DNA from: Pelosinus fermentans
GTDB lineage: Bacteria > Bacillota > Negativicutes > DSM-13327
DNA: 64,000 nt
Reading direction: 5' to 3'
Assembly (NCBI GenBank): GCA_002434245.1
Contig: DJJR01000016.1
Coordinates: 140,509-204,508 of the forward strand
Within the stretch, counting starts at the first letter, position 1; each line of letters opens with the position of its first letter. The translations under genes and the position numbers were made by a program. Below the pieces are notes generated by a model that ran no database searches, was not told the origin of the DNA, and worked only from the letters and a program-made list of their open reading frames with translations. Below are positions 42,420 to 52,192 of this stretch, piece by piece.

Positions 42420-42623
42420 ATGCCAAAACCAGTATTCAATCAAGAAAGATGTAAAGGCTGTGGGCTTTGTGTTGTGGCCTGTAGAAAAAATATCATTGTG
42501 ATTAGTGATTCTCTAAACAGCAAGGGCTATCACCCAGCAACTTGTTCCGATGAATCCGCGTGTATCGGCTGTATCATGTGTGCTAAGGCTTGTCCGGATG
42601 TGGTAATTGAAATTCATAAATAG
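42420..42623 (+). CDS. 2-oxoacid:ferredoxin oxidoreductase, delta (ferredoxin-like) subunit
   Basis: A 67-residue protein with two [4Fe-4S] motifs, CKGCGLCVVACRK and CIGCIMCAKACPD. It passes electrons from the thiamine-diphosphate centre to ferredoxin. CAGGAGG lies before the ATG. The three catalytic subunits follow at once. Equivalent to VorD/KorD. Confidence 0.92.
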   Translation: MPKPVFNQERCKGCGLCVVACRKNIIVISDSLNSKGYHPATCSDESACIGCIMCAKACPDVVIEIHK

Positions 42624-42639
42624 ATGGGGAGTGGTGAAT

Positions 42640-43710
42640 GTGTCTGAAACAAGACTAATGAAAGGGAATGAGGCTATCGGCGAAGCCGCCATTATTGCTG
42701 GCTGCAGATACTATTTTGGATATCCGATCACGCCACAAACCGAGTTAATGGAATATATGGCAAAGAGAATGCCCCAGATTAAGGGAGTATTCTTGCAAGC
42801 AGAAAGTGAAATTGCAGCCATTAATATGGTATATGGTGCTGCTGGTGCAGGAGCGCGTGTCATGACCTCGTCATCCAGCCCAGGCATAAGCTTGAAAGCA
42901 GAAGGTATTTCATACTGCGCTGGAGCAGAGCTTCCTTGTGTGATTGTTAATATTATGCGGGGTGGTCCTGGACTTGGCAGTATTCAACCGGCTCAGGCTG
43001 ATTACTTTCAAGCTACGAAAGGTGGAGGACATGGTGATTATCGAAATATTGTTCTGGCTCCCAACTCTGTGCAGGAAATGGCAGATTTAACAATACTTTC
43101 ATTTGATTTAGCGGATAAATATCGCAACCCGGTAATGCTGCTTGGTGACGGTGCTCTTGGACAGATGATGGAACCAGTGAACCTTGAAGAAAAATCTTTG
43201 GTTCCACAAAAGAAACCTTGGGCAGCTAATGGGCTGGGAGAACGAACAAAGCCCAACGTCATTAACTCTTTATATCTTAAGCCGGAGCAACTAGAAGCAC
43301 ATAATATTCATCTACAGAATAAGTACCAAAATATACTAAAACAAGAATGCCGCTGGGAAGAATTGAGCGTAGAAGATGCGGAATTAATTGTAGTGGCTTA
43401 TGGCATTACCTCCAGGATCGCTAGATCTGCTATTGAAATGGCAAAACGAGATGGACTTAAAGTGGGACTCTTTCGACCGATAAGTCTATGGCCATTTCCG
43501 AGTGAACGATTATTAACATTGGCTAAACAGACAAGGGCTTTCTTAGTGACAGAGCTTAGTGCCGGACAAATGATAGAAGATGTGCGTCTTGCCACAGGAC
43601 AAATGAAACCAGTTCATTTTTATGGTCGTATGGGTGGTATGATGCCGAGCTCCAGAGAAATATATAATCAAATCAATCTCATCATGAGAGAGAAGGAGGC
43701 AGTGAAATGA
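42640..43710 (+). CDS. vorB: 2-oxoacid:ferredoxin oxidoreductase, alpha subunit
   Basis: Alpha subunit (pyruvate-ferredoxin oxidoreductase domains I/II) of 356 residues. MKGNEAIGEAAIIAGCRYYFGYPITPQTE (given in part) near the start, VMTSSSSPGISLKAEG and VNIMRGGPGLGSIQPAQ are characteristic of VorB/KorA. The start is GTG at 42640, 8 bases from GGGGAG; a TTG 33 bases earlier runs into the ferredoxin gene. Its stop overlaps the beta-subunit start (ATGA). A branched-chain substrate is inferred from leucine dehydrogenase in the same operon; 2-oxoglutarate is the alternative. Confidence 0.9.
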   Translation: MSETRLMKGNEAIGEAAIIAGCRYYFGYPITPQTELMEYMAKRMPQIKGVFLQAESEIAAINMVYGAAGAGARVMTSSSSPGISLKAEGISYCAGAELPCVIVNIMRGGPGLGSIQPAQADYFQATKGGGHGDYRNIVLAPNSVQEMADLTILSFDLADKYRNPVMLLGDGALGQMMEPVNLEEKSLVPQKKPWAANGLGERTKPNVINSLYLKPEQLEAHNIHLQNKYQNILKQECRWEELSVEDAELIVVAYGITSRIARSAIEMAKRDGLKVGLFRPISLWPFPSERLLTLAKQTRAFLVTELSAGQMIEDVRLATGQMKPVHFYGRMGGMMPSSREIYNQINLIMREKEAVK

Positions 43711-44453
43711 ACACTAAACTTTATGAAAGGCCGGAATCGTTAACTGATGTTCCTTTTCATTATTGCCCTGGATGCCAGCATGGGATTGTTCATCGAATCA
43801 TTGCTGAAGTTATTGATGAATTGGGAGTTCGAAAGCAAACAATTGGCGTTGCCCCTGTAGGATGTTCGGTTTTGGCTTATGATTATTTTAATTTTGATAT
43901 TGTTCAAGCGTCTCACGGACGTGCGCCTGCGGTTGCAACAGGCGTGAAAAGAGTATGTCCAGATTCCACCGTATTTACCTACCAAGGTGATGGTGATCTT
44001 GCTTCGATTGGATGTGCTGAAGTGGTGCATGCCGCTGCCAGGGGTGAAAGAATTACGACTATTTTTATAAACAATGCTATTTATGGCATGACTGGCGGGC
44101 AGATGGCTCCTACCACATTAGTAGATCAAGTGACGACGACTTCACCTTATGGGCGCAATGTGAATCAGGTTGGGACTCCTTTATGTATTTCTGAGATGCT
44201 GTCCACGATACAAGGTGCCCGCTTTATTGCCCGGGTTGCCGTTAATAATCCATCGAATATGGCAAAAGCAAAAGCTGCTATCAAAAAAGCATTTCAGCTG
44301 CAAAACAATGGGGAAGGTTTCTGCTTGGTAGAAGTCTTATCTACCTGTCCCACCAATTGGGGCATGACACCTGTCGAAGCGGTCAAATGGCTGGAAACAA
44401 ATATGATACCTCAATATCCTTTGGGTGTATTTAAAGATGCAGGAGGAGAGTAA
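43707..44453 (+). CDS. vorA: 2-oxoacid:ferredoxin oxidoreductase, beta subunit (TPP-binding)
   Basis: A 248-residue thiamine-diphosphate subunit. YCPGCQHGIVHR near residue 20, VAPVGCSVLAYDYF, and the TPP/Mg motif GDGDLASIGCAEVVHAA...INNAIYGMTGGQ near residues 95-130 are typical. It overlaps the alpha-subunit stop by four bases, which indicates coupled translation. Together with the alpha, gamma and delta chains it oxidatively decarboxylates 2-oxo acids to acyl-CoA. Confidence 0.92.
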   Translation: MNTKLYERPESLTDVPFHYCPGCQHGIVHRIIAEVIDELGVRKQTIGVAPVGCSVLAYDYFNFDIVQASHGRAPAVATGVKRVCPDSTVFTYQGDGDLASIGCAEVVHAAARGERITTIFINNAIYGMTGGQMAPTTLVDQVTTTSPYGRNVNQVGTPLCISEMLSTIQGARFIARVAVNNPSNMAKAKAAIKKAFQLQNNGEGFCLVEVLSTCPTNWGMTPVEAVKWLETNMIPQYPLGVFKDAGGE

Positions 44454-44454
44454 C

Positions 44455-44994
44455 ATGACTCACGAGATGATTCTAGCAGGGTTTGGCGGGCAAGGTGTTA
44501 TGGTTATGGGGCAATTGTTGACCTACGCTGGAATGTTGGAGGGGGCGCATGTCTCCTGGATTCCTTCTTATGGTCCGGAAATGCGAGGGGGGACAGCAAA
44601 CTGTTCGGTTATTATTTCCCAAGAACCAATCGGTAGCCCGATTGTCACAGAAGCTACAGCAGTAGTGGCGATGAATTTACCTTCATTCGAAAAGTTTGAG
44701 TCTTCTTTGTCTTCTGGTGGAATTCTGGTGTTAAATAGTTCTTTAATTGATCGACAAAGCAAACGGGATGATATTAGAACCTACAACGTTCCTGCGAATG
44801 AAATTGCTAATTCCTTGGGAGATGCAAGAATGGCGAATATGGTTGCTTTAGGAGCACTCAATGCAGCTCTTGGTTATATAGTGGGTACTTCACAAATTAT
44901 GGAAGCATTCAAGAAAATTTTTGCAAAGAAACCTGGCATTGTTGCACCAAACGAGCTGGCAATATTAGCAGGGGCCAAACATGTAATTGGTTAA
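44455..44994 (+). CDS. vorC: 2-oxoacid:ferredoxin oxidoreductase, gamma subunit
   Basis: A 179-residue gamma chain. The opening MILAGFGGQGVMVMGQ and SYGPEMRGGTANCSVIIS are the family signature. The ATG at 44455 follows the beta-subunit stop by one base, with AGGAGGAGAG upstream; an in-frame ATG at 44425 lies inside the beta gene. It completes the delta-alpha-beta-gamma order. A strong terminator follows. Confidence 0.93.
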   Translation: MTHEMILAGFGGQGVMVMGQLLTYAGMLEGAHVSWIPSYGPEMRGGTANCSVIISQEPIGSPIVTEATAVVAMNLPSFEKFESSLSSGGILVLNSSLIDRQSKRDDIRTYNVPANEIANSLGDARMANMVALGALNAALGYIVGTSQIMEAFKKIFAKKPGIVAPNELAILAGAKHVIG

Positions 44995-45034
44995 TAAAGG
45001 GAAAGCGAAATTAAAGAAGATGTGACTTAATGAC

Positions 45035-45084
45035 TAAATAAGTACGCAATTTTTTGCATATGCATAAAATTGCGTACTTATTTA
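45035..45084. terminator. Operon terminator
   Basis: TAAATAAGTACGCAATTTT (from 45035) and AAAATTGCGTACTTATTTA (45066-45084) are perfect 19-bp complements around TTGCATATGCAT. A- and T-rich on both sides. Confidence 0.92.
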
Positions 45085-45200
45085 TATTAATTTACAAATG
45101 AAACAGGAATTTATAAGTTAGTATGGAAATATGCGCTATAGTAGGGTTAGTGTTATGTATCTCATTTCTGGTACTATACTATTTGTGCGGGGGAGAAAAT

Positions 45201-46958
45201 ATGAAAAGTATAGATAAAATTGCCTTTCAAACTGCATGGGACTTTGATAGCCGCCAAATGAGAGATCTTTTTAATTCAACGAGTGATGGAATGATTGTCG
45301 TCAATGAAATGGGTGTTATTATTCTTATTAACATAGCAGCAGAGAGGATACTAGGCATACCTGTACAAGATGCATACGGACAGCTTGCAAGAGACGTTAT
45401 TACTGGCAGCCGTCTCGATTTTGTATTGGAGACAGGAGTTGCCGAACTGAATCAAAAGCAAATGATCGGTGAAACCTACATTGTTACGAATCGTGTTCCA
45501 CTGCGGGATGAAAAGGATCAAATTGTGGGTGTGGCTGCAGTGTTCCGAGAATTTACCGAAGTGGAGCAGTTAACGGAAGAACTTACCTCCAGAAATGAAA
45601 TGCAGAAATTTTTAGAAACAATAATAGATGTTACTCAGGATGCTATTTCAGTGGCTGATCAAGAGGGAAAGATTATTATGGTGAATCAGGCATATACTCA
45701 AGTCATTGGGATGCCCAAGGAGGAAGTAGTTGGCAAGTTGTCTACTGTTGATATCCGAGAGGGAGAGAGTATGCACTTGCAGGTGGTGAAGACTTTAGAT
45801 GCGGTACGTGGAATTCCCTTAAAGGTGGGACCAGGAAATCGAGAGGTTTTAGCAAGCGTCTCACCAATTATTATTAAAGGTAAATTATGTGGCAGTGTGG
45901 GGGTCGTTCATGATGTTTCCGAAATTAAGCGGCTTAGTAAGGAACTGGCCCGTACACGAATGCTGGTGAACCGATCTCAGCCACGTTATACTTTTGAAAC
46001 TATGGTGGCAACGGATGCGGCTATGTCCCTTGCCGTAGAGCAATCGCGCCACGCTGCGACAACACCAGCGACAATACTATTATCTGGAGAAAGTGGAACT
46101 GGCAAAGAGGTATTTGCACATAGCATACATTATGCCAGCCACCGAAATAATAAGCCCTTTGTTCGGGTTAATTGTGCAGCGTTGCCGGAGACTTTATTTG
46201 AGAGTGAGCTTTTCGGCTATGAAGCAGGAGCCTTCAGCGGTGCTTTACGAGGCGGGAAGAAGGGATTATTTGAAGAAGCAAACGGTGGGACTATTTTTCT
46301 GGATGAGATAGGTGAGATCCCTTTGATGGTTCAAGCAAAGCTCTTAAGAGTTTTACAAGAGCGTGAGTTCACGAAGGTCGGTGGGGTAAAATCCAGGAAT
46401 ATTGATGTGCGGGTAATTGCTGCTACAAATCAAAATTTGGATGTTGCAGTAAAAAAAGGTTCCTTTCGCGAAGACTTGTACTATAGACTAAATGTTTTCC
46501 CCATAGTCATTCCGCCATTACGTCACAGAATGGCAGATTTACCACAGTTAATTGTGCATATATTAGAAAAACTCAATCAAGAATACGGAAGGAATGTAAT
46601 GGCAGTTTCCCCTGAAGCGATTGTTGTATTTCGTGAATACCTGTGGCCGGGTAACGTAAGAGAACTGGAAAATGTTCTTGGTCGAGCCTTGATAAACATG
46701 CAATTTTCAGAGACGACAATCTTAAATAGACATCTTCCACCATTTTTTCGAGAAATAAAGGCTGCTCATATTGTGGATACACATTTTCCTCACAGTAGTT
46801 TAACCCAAATGCTGGAGGCAGTAGAACGTAAAATTATTGAGGATTGTTTAAAAAAGAACGAGGGAAATAGAACGCAGACTGCACTTCAATTAGGAATTGC
46901 GATACGTAGCTTATACTATAAAATGGAAAGGCTTAAAATTAAAAGTGAAGTTATATAG
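45201..46958 (+). CDS. Sigma-54-dependent enhancer-binding regulator with PAS domains
   Basis: A 585-residue activator: two PAS domains (about 25-125 and 140-250), an AAA+ ATPase (about 275-510) and a Fis-type HTH ([20 protein letters not shown]) at the end. The Walker A motif is [11 protein letters not shown] and the Walker B motif is [11 protein letters not shown]. The sigma-54-contact loop reads GAFSGA rather than the usual GAFTGA. The start is ATG at 45201 behind GGGGGAG; the preceding frame (from 45123) has no ribosome site. It sits right after the vor genes, so it probably acts at the -24/-12 promoter at 39705 and may sense an amino acid or 2-oxo acid. Confidence 0.9.
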   Translation: MKSIDKIAFQTAWDFDSRQMRDLFNSTSDGMIVVNEMGVIILINIAAERILGIPVQDAYGQLARDVITGSRLDFVLETGVAELNQKQMIGETYIVTNRVPLRDEKDQIVGVAAVFREFTEVEQLTEELTSRNEMQKFLETIIDVTQDAISVADQEGKIIMVNQAYTQVIGMPKEEVVGKLSTVDIREGESMHLQVVKTLDAVRGIPLKVGPGNREVLASVSPIIIKGKLCGSVGVVHDVSEIKRLSKELARTRMLVNRSQPRYTFETMVATDAAMSLAVEQSRHAATTPATILLSGESGTGKEVFAHSIHYASHRNNKPFVRVNCAALPETLFESELFGYEAGAFSGALRGGKKGLFEEANGGTIFLDEIGEIPLMVQAKLLRVLQEREFTKVGGVKSRNIDVRVIAATNQNLDVAVKKGSFREDLYYRLNVFPIVIPPLRHRMADLPQLIVHILEKLNQEYGRNVMAVSPEAIVVFREYLWPGNVRELENVLGRALINMQFSETTILNRHLPPFFREIKAAHIVDTHFPHSSLTQMLEAVERKIIEDCLKKNEGNRTQTALQLGIAIRSLYYKMERLKIKSEVI

Positions 46959-46976
46959 AACGTAACAAAAAATATA

Positions 46977-47012
46977 AAGATCAAGGGTTGCGTGATGCAG
47001 TCCTTGATCTTT
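46977..47012. terminator. Bidirectional terminator
   Basis: AAAGATCAAGG pairs with CCTTGATCTTT around GTTGCGTGATGCAGT. Shared by the regulator and the convergent coat-like gene. Confidence 0.9.
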
Positions 47013-47047
47013 ATTGAAGCTGCATTAAAAGCAGTTTCTTACCATTT

Positions 47048-47650
47048 TTATTGATATTGCATTTCTGACAGGGGTTGATAAACATGCATGGCGGAATGCA
47101 TTGTATTGGCTTGCATAGTTGATACGTGGTGCATTGCTCTTTGATGCATATGCATTAACATGTCATAAACCATATTCATACATGAGGTACAACAATTCAT
47201 GACCATCTTCCGCATGATATCATCAGAGCAAGACATGGTTGCAACGCTCAAAGACATAACGCATGCTTTAAGCGAACTTGCCATACAACATACCATATCA
47301 CGCTCATCTAATCGGCTGGTATTCATATTGACTGGTTGATGCATTTGATTAATACTGGATTGCCAGTTCATAATGCGATCGGGCATGATTTGGTTAATTT
47401 CTTTGGTTTGCATATATTTGAGGATATTATTACACATGCTCATCATATGCTCCAACTGTCTATCCATCATAGACGTCATTTGGGGTTCTCTAACTTGAGG
47501 ACGGTACATACGAAATGTATTCATGCAGTTGACCAGTGTTGTTATAGCTTCGCCAACATGCACCATTTGATGAGCTTCTACCATCATGTGTCCTCGTCCC
47601 AATTCACCCATTTTTTGTGCCTGTAGTGAACGTTTCATTCCATAGTTCAT
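47048..47650 (-). CDS. CotF-like spore-coat-type protein, Met/Cys/His-rich
   Basis: A 200-residue helical protein with a striking composition: about 36 Met and 9 Cys, with many His (HMMVEAHQMVHV, NCCTSCMNM, MLMHMHQRAMHHV). The helix pattern with two related halves recalls ferritin-like CotF coat proteins of spores. AAGGAGG precedes the ATG. It has no signal peptide. The rich Met/Cys/His content could bind metal or be cross-linked or oxidised in the coat. The family call is moderate. Confidence 0.6.
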   Translation of the reverse strand: MNYGMKRSLQAQKMGELGRGHMMVEAHQMVHVGEAITTLVNCMNTFRMYRPQVREPQMTSMMDRQLEHMMSMCNNILKYMQTKEINQIMPDRIMNWQSSINQMHQPVNMNTSRLDERDMVCCMASSLKACVMSLSVATMSCSDDIMRKMVMNCCTSCMNMVYDMLMHMHQRAMHHVSTMQANTMHSAMHVYQPLSEMQYQ

Positions 47651-47862
47651 ACAAAATACCTCCTTAAATTTACATCCTGTGACATTTTTCCCTATTCTGG
47701 TTTGAAATATTCTCTAATTTTCAAGAAAAGGTAAGAAATTTATAATAAGAGTGTCAGTTAGCTATCCCCTTAGAAGGTGAACAATAAAATATGGAGAATA
47801 TTGGGTTGTAGGAGATATTTTTAAACGAATGATGCGTAGAATCTTAATATCAGGAGGATGAA

Positions 47863-48423
47863 ATGAAAAGATGGAAGATCATAGTTCTTGCTTTTCTAGC
47901 TGCATTTTGTTTGAACAGCAATGTATTTGCGTCTTACTCTCCTAATCTTGAGGAAAGACCAATTGCTTTTGAGCCAGGTAAAAGCATGGGATATTTTTTG
48001 TGGCAGGATAAAGAAGGATTACACCTGAGAATCACGTCTACTGGAATCCCTCATACTTTCAGTGGAACGATTCGTACGGATGGGAGATTTGAGAATGTTT
48101 TAGGGAAATATCAGGGGGGAAATGAAGACTATTTTGAAGTTAATAAAAGTCAGAATAAAATCATATATAATTTTACGATTGCCAAAGACGAAGAGGGACT
48201 TGATTTTCAGCTTTCTTATGGGAGCTATGTGAAATTTAGTTTATCGTTAGATGGAGAATCCATTGATTCAGAACAAATTTTTATTGGCAAAGATGGATGG
48301 CATCCCGCCAGGTATGAGTTTACTCTTCGACAAGATGGCGAGCATTTAAAATACGCTGATGGTGAAAAGGTGATAATCATTGACGGTGGCTTCTGGTGGC
48401 ATAGAGGGGATGGTCACAAGTGA
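47863..48423 (+). CDS. Secreted protein of unknown function
   Basis: A 186-residue exported protein: signal peptide 1-23 (KIIVLAFLAAFCLNSNVFA), then a beta-rich mature chain with FEPGKSMGYFLWQDKEGLHL and regularly spaced aromatic residues, ending WWHRGDGHK. It has no Cys after the signal and no known catalytic motif. AGGAGG precedes the ATG. Followed by a terminator. It does not match a family I can name. Confidence 0.7.
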   Translation: MKRWKIIVLAFLAAFCLNSNVFASYSPNLEERPIAFEPGKSMGYFLWQDKEGLHLRITSTGIPHTFSGTIRTDGRFENVLGKYQGGNEDYFEVNKSQNKIIYNFTIAKDEEGLDFQLSYGSYVKFSLSLDGESIDSEQIFIGKDGWHPARYEFTLRQDGEHLKYADGEKVIIIDGGFWWHRGDGHK

Positions 48424-48450
48424 TTGTATATTTTGGGATTTAGGGACTTT

Positions 48451-48484
48451 ATACGCGCTATCGGCAGTAGCGCGTATTTTGACT
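48451..48484 (+). terminator. Terminator of the secreted-protein gene
   Basis: ATACGCGCTA-TCGGCAG-TAGCGCGTAT followed by TTTG. Confidence 0.82.
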
Positions 48485-48591
48485 CCTCTTGTTTTAATAA
48501 TAAAAATTTGGGATAATAAGAAACAGATTGGTAGGCTCCAATACCCATTGAGATAAAAGTGATTTTTATTATTTTGAAAAGAGGACAACGA

Positions 48592-49668
48592 ATGGACAAA
48601 GCATCCTTTTATGGATTGACATTAAATCAACTAGAAGCGTGGCTTATAGAACGTGGACAGAAGAAATCTCGTACAGTGCAAGTATGGCAGTGGGTTTATC
48701 GGAAAAAGGTAATGCATTTCTCCGAAATGACTGATGTCAATAAAGAGTGTGTTCAATTATTAACAGATCATTTTGTCATTGAAACATTAAAAGAACACTG
48801 TAGGCAAGAGGCAGCAGATGGAACGGTCAAGTTTTTATTTCAGTTGTTTGATGGCAATTTAATCGAAACCGTTCTAATGAGAAATAAATTTGGTTTGTCG
48901 GTTTGTGTTACAACACAAGTTGGCTGTAATATTGGGTGTAGTTTTTGTGCAAGTGGCTTATTAAAGAAAAAACGCGATTTAACCAGTGGCGAAATTGTGG
49001 AACAAATTATGAAAGTCGAACAGTATTTAGATCAAGAGAATCAAGAAGAAAGAGTCAGTCATGTTGTAGTAATGGGAATTGGCGAACCACTTGATAATTT
49101 TGTAAATCTAATCGATTTTTTATTAATTATCAAAGAGCATAACGGCCTAGCCATTGCTGCAAGGCGGATCACCGTATCAACCAGCGGACTTGCAGATCGA
49201 ATTGTTGAATTTGCCGATACCAATTTGCAGGTTAATTTAGCAATTTCTTTACATGCGCCAAATAATGAACTTCGATCGCGGATCATGAAAATAAACCGTG
49301 TTTTTTCGATAGAGCAAATAATGCAGGCTGTTGATTACTATCTGTCAAAAACCAATAGAAGGATTACGTTAGAATACATTCTCCTAAAGGATATGAATGA
49401 TAGTAGTCAGCATGCTCTTGAACTTGCTGAGTTGATTGGTGATAGAAAGAAAAATGTCAATGTAAATTTGATCCCTTATAATCCAGTAGACGAGCATAGT
49501 CAATACCAAAGAAGCGAGCTGGAAGCCATGCGAACCTTTTACGATATACTGAAAAAGAATGGCATTCATTGCAGCAAGCGTCTAGAGCATGGCACCGACA
49601 TTGATGCTGCTTGTGGGCAGTTAAGAAGTAAACAAATCAAAGAAGCCAGGCAAAATAATTGTGGTTAA
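48592..49668 (+). CDS. rlmN: 23S rRNA (A2503) / tRNA (A37) C2-methyltransferase
   Basis: Radical SAM enzyme that methylates adenosine C2, 358 residues. The cluster motif is [12 protein letters not shown] (CxxxCxxC) near residues 110-122. The methyl-carrying cysteine is in DAACGQLR near the C-terminus. [10 protein letters not shown] and [11 protein letters not shown] are also seen. The start is ATG at 48592 with AGAGGACAA upstream; an earlier in-frame start at 48559 lacks a ribosome site. The genome may have a second copy near the ribosome-biogenesis genes, so this could be a paralogue. Confidence 0.9.
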   Translation: MDKASFYGLTLNQLEAWLIERGQKKSRTVQVWQWVYRKKVMHFSEMTDVNKECVQLLTDHFVIETLKEHCRQEAADGTVKFLFQLFDGNLIETVLMRNKFGLSVCVTTQVGCNIGCSFCASGLLKKKRDLTSGEIVEQIMKVEQYLDQENQEERVSHVVVMGIGEPLDNFVNLIDFLLIIKEHNGLAIAARRITVSTSGLADRIVEFADTNLQVNLAISLHAPNNELRSRIMKINRVFSIEQIMQAVDYYLSKTNRRITLEYILLKDMNDSSQHALELAELIGDRKKNVNVNLIPYNPVDEHSQYQRSELEAMRTFYDILKKNGIHCSKRLEHGTDIDAACGQLRSKQIKEARQNNCG

Positions 49669-49689
49669 TAAACACATTCATTAAGGGAG

Positions 49690-49734
49690 CCTCCTGCACC
49701 AATTCGAAAGGAATTTTTTGTAGGAGGTTTGTAT
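49690..49734 (+). terminator. Terminator of rlmN
   Basis: CCTCCTGCA (49690-49698) pairs with TGTAGGAGG (49719-49727, one G-T pair), enclosing an AATTC-GAAA-GGAATT hairpin, followed by TTTG. Confidence 0.85.
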
Positions 49735-49865
49735 TTTAGAATCCTTAAATTTGATCACATAGCCAGAGTAAATAGAGTATGATACAATCCTAGATATGAT
49801 CTTTGCAGGCAGCCGATTGCTGGTACCTTAGTTAATATGAATCTTTTCTATAGATGGAGGTCGAC

Positions 49866-52124
49866 ATGGACGATCAAGAAAGACAAAAAGAAGCGATAAA
49901 ACTAGAGGAAACTCTGGAGGAAATAAAAAAACAACTAGTAATAAGCGAAGACAATTGCGTAGTAAAACAATCTGAACTTAAAGAAACCCTATTAAATTAT
50001 TGGGAAAAATGTGGCAGTGATGAAGCACAATTAGTAGAAACCGCAAATCGTCAGCGGGCACTTTCATCCTTAACCCACAGCACTCCTCTTAAATTAAAAA
50101 AAATGCTAAACTCACCTTACTTCGGACGTATTGACTTTATCGAAGAAGATACTGGGATGGAACCTCAGGAAGAAAAAGTATATATTGGTCTTTCTACATT
50201 AATGGATGAAGAAACTGGAGAATTTCTCATTTATGATTGGCGGGCACCTATTTCGAGCATGTTTTATGATTATGGCTTAGGTCAAGCGGCTTATCATTGT
50301 TCAGAAGGAAACATCAATGGAACGATCATACTAAAACGTCAATATAAAATAGCAAACAGTTGTATGCAGTATATGTTTAATGCAGATTTAAAAATCGATG
50401 ATGAAGTATTGCAAGAAATATTAGGTAAAAGTGTTGATGATAAAATGCATACTATTGTTAACAGCATTCAACGTGAGCAAAACCAAATTATTCGTGATGC
50501 AAACCATAGAGCACTTTTTGTAGAGGGGCCAGCAGGCAGTGGCAAAACTTCTGTAGCCTTGCACCGTATCGCATTTTTGCTTTATCGTGACAGAAAGAGT
50601 ATTAATGAGAAAAATGTTCTGATTCTTTCACCGAACCATTTATTTAGCGACTATATTTCCAATGTTTTACCGGAAATGGGAGAAGAAAATGTGCTGCAAA
50701 AAACATTTCATGATTGTGTCTTCGAGGCAATAAACCAGCTTCCCATAAAACTTGAAACCCGTACGTTTCATCTGGAAACGGTATTGTCAAATGGGAGTGA
50801 CCATCAACAGACCCTGCGCGCAGAAAATATACGTTTTAAATCATCTCGCAATTTTGAGAATATCCTACGGGAATATCTAGAATGGGTACAAACAAGCTTA
50901 GTGGATGAGTATCCAGATATCGAATTTCGCGGGCAAGTGATCTTTAAAAAAGAGGAGTGGAAGCATTATTTTCTTGGCAATCTTTCCGAGATGCCAGTAA
51001 AGATCCGATTAGAAAAGATAAGAGCGGTGATCGAAGGCAGAATGCGCCCGCTGTTTCATGCTGTTCGTAAGGAAAAGGAAGCTGAAATTGTAAACCGCGC
51101 TGAAGAGGTTGACGAGAATACCATTAAAGCTCTGGCAAGAATTGCGGCCCGGGAAGAGTTCGCTTCCTTTTACGAGAAAATTGACAGATTGACTAAATTG
51201 AGTCCGCTGGCAGAATATCGAAGACTATTTAAAGGGGGCTGGCTGCTTGACAGGTCGTCAAAGAAAACTGATTTTCCTAAAGACTGGCAGTCAATTCAAA
51301 GACAAACGCTTTTTTACTTAAATAATGGTGTGCTGCCATATGAAGATACTCCAGGATTTATATATTTTCAAGGTGTGCTGCAAGGTTTTCCCATAAACCG
51401 CGATATTAAACATTTGATCATTGATGAAGCCCAGGATTATACCAGAATGCAATATCAAATCCTTGTGACACTCTTTCCGAACTCTACATGGACAGTAGTA
51501 GGAGATCCTGCGCAAGCCGTGCATCCATTTTTAAATACAGCGAGCTTTACCGATATGAGTGAAATTATCGGAAATGAAAAATCAATTGCCTTTAGGCTAA
51601 CGCGCAGTTACCGATCGACAAAGGAAATTCAGGCTTTTTGTCAGGCGATACTTTCTGATAAAACAAAAGTAGAAGCAATCAATCGTTCAGGATCTTTACC
51701 CGCAGTGACCAAAATTGAAAATCTTCACGAGTACACCCCTGCTCTCATTCAAACCATTAAGAATATCCTTAAAGAAGGATGGCATTCAATCGGCATTATT
51801 TGTAAGAATACCTATCAAGCGAAAAAGGTTTTTTGGGAGCTGAAAGAATATATTGATTTAAATCTTGTAATTGATGAGGAGGACTCATTCCATCAAGGAA
51901 TTGTTGTAATTCCATCGTATTTAGCAAAAGGATTAGAATTTGATGCAGTATTGGTCGTTAATGCTGATACAATTAACTTTAGTAGTGAAGAAGAGCGTCA
52001 TATTTTATATACAATGTGTACACGTACATTGCATCGTTTAAGTCTTTTTTATTGTGGAAAACCCTCGCTTTTCTTAAGGGAGATGGATGAGAAGCTTTAT
52101 GAAATCACACCGATTTGTAAATGA
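49866..52124 (+). CDS. HelD-like UvrD/Rep superfamily helicase (RNA polymerase-associated)
   Basis: A 752-residue superfamily-1 ATPase: coiled-coil N-terminus (residues 1-45), Walker A in EGPAGSGKTSVALHRIAFLL near 215, DEAQDYTRMQYQIL near 520, and C-terminal motif VVIPSYLAKGLEFDAV. The arrangement and length match HelD/HelR, which recycle stalled RNA polymerase in Firmicutes, more than RecBCD-type helicases. The ATG at 49866 is chosen behind ATGGAGG; an ATG 12 bases earlier overlaps it. A single gene. Confidence 0.88.
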   Translation: MDDQERQKEAIKLEETLEEIKKQLVISEDNCVVKQSELKETLLNYWEKCGSDEAQLVETANRQRALSSLTHSTPLKLKKMLNSPYFGRIDFIEEDTGMEPQEEKVYIGLSTLMDEETGEFLIYDWRAPISSMFYDYGLGQAAYHCSEGNINGTIILKRQYKIANSCMQYMFNADLKIDDEVLQEILGKSVDDKMHTIVNSIQREQNQIIRDANHRALFVEGPAGSGKTSVALHRIAFLLYRDRKSINEKNVLILSPNHLFSDYISNVLPEMGEENVLQKTFHDCVFEAINQLPIKLETRTFHLETVLSNGSDHQQTLRAENIRFKSSRNFENILREYLEWVQTSLVDEYPDIEFRGQVIFKKEEWKHYFLGNLSEMPVKIRLEKIRAVIEGRMRPLFHAVRKEKEAEIVNRAEEVDENTIKALARIAAREEFASFYEKIDRLTKLSPLAEYRRLFKGGWLLDRSSKKTDFPKDWQSIQRQTLFYLNNGVLPYEDTPGFIYFQGVLQGFPINRDIKHLIIDEAQDYTRMQYQILVTLFPNSTWTVVGDPAQAVHPFLNTASFTDMSEIIGNEKSIAFRLTRSYRSTKEIQAFCQAILSDKTKVEAINRSGSLPAVTKIENLHEYTPALIQTIKNILKEGWHSIGIICKNTYQAKKVFWELKEYIDLNLVIDEEDSFHQGIVVIPSYLAKGLEFDAVLVVNADTINFSSEEERHILYTMCTRTLHRLSLFYCGKPSLFLREMDEKLYEITPICK

Positions 52125-52192
52125 CAATGTATTGCTTAGCATGTAGTTGTTCATAGATATAAAGATTCGGTATAAAAGGAGGCTTTTAAATT

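Noticed and set aside
45123..45200. Membrane-like N-terminal extension of the sigma-54 activator
   Set aside because: The hydrophobic codons lack a ribosome site, while the ATG at 45201 has GGGGGAG at good distance. An inner-membrane form cannot be fully excluded.
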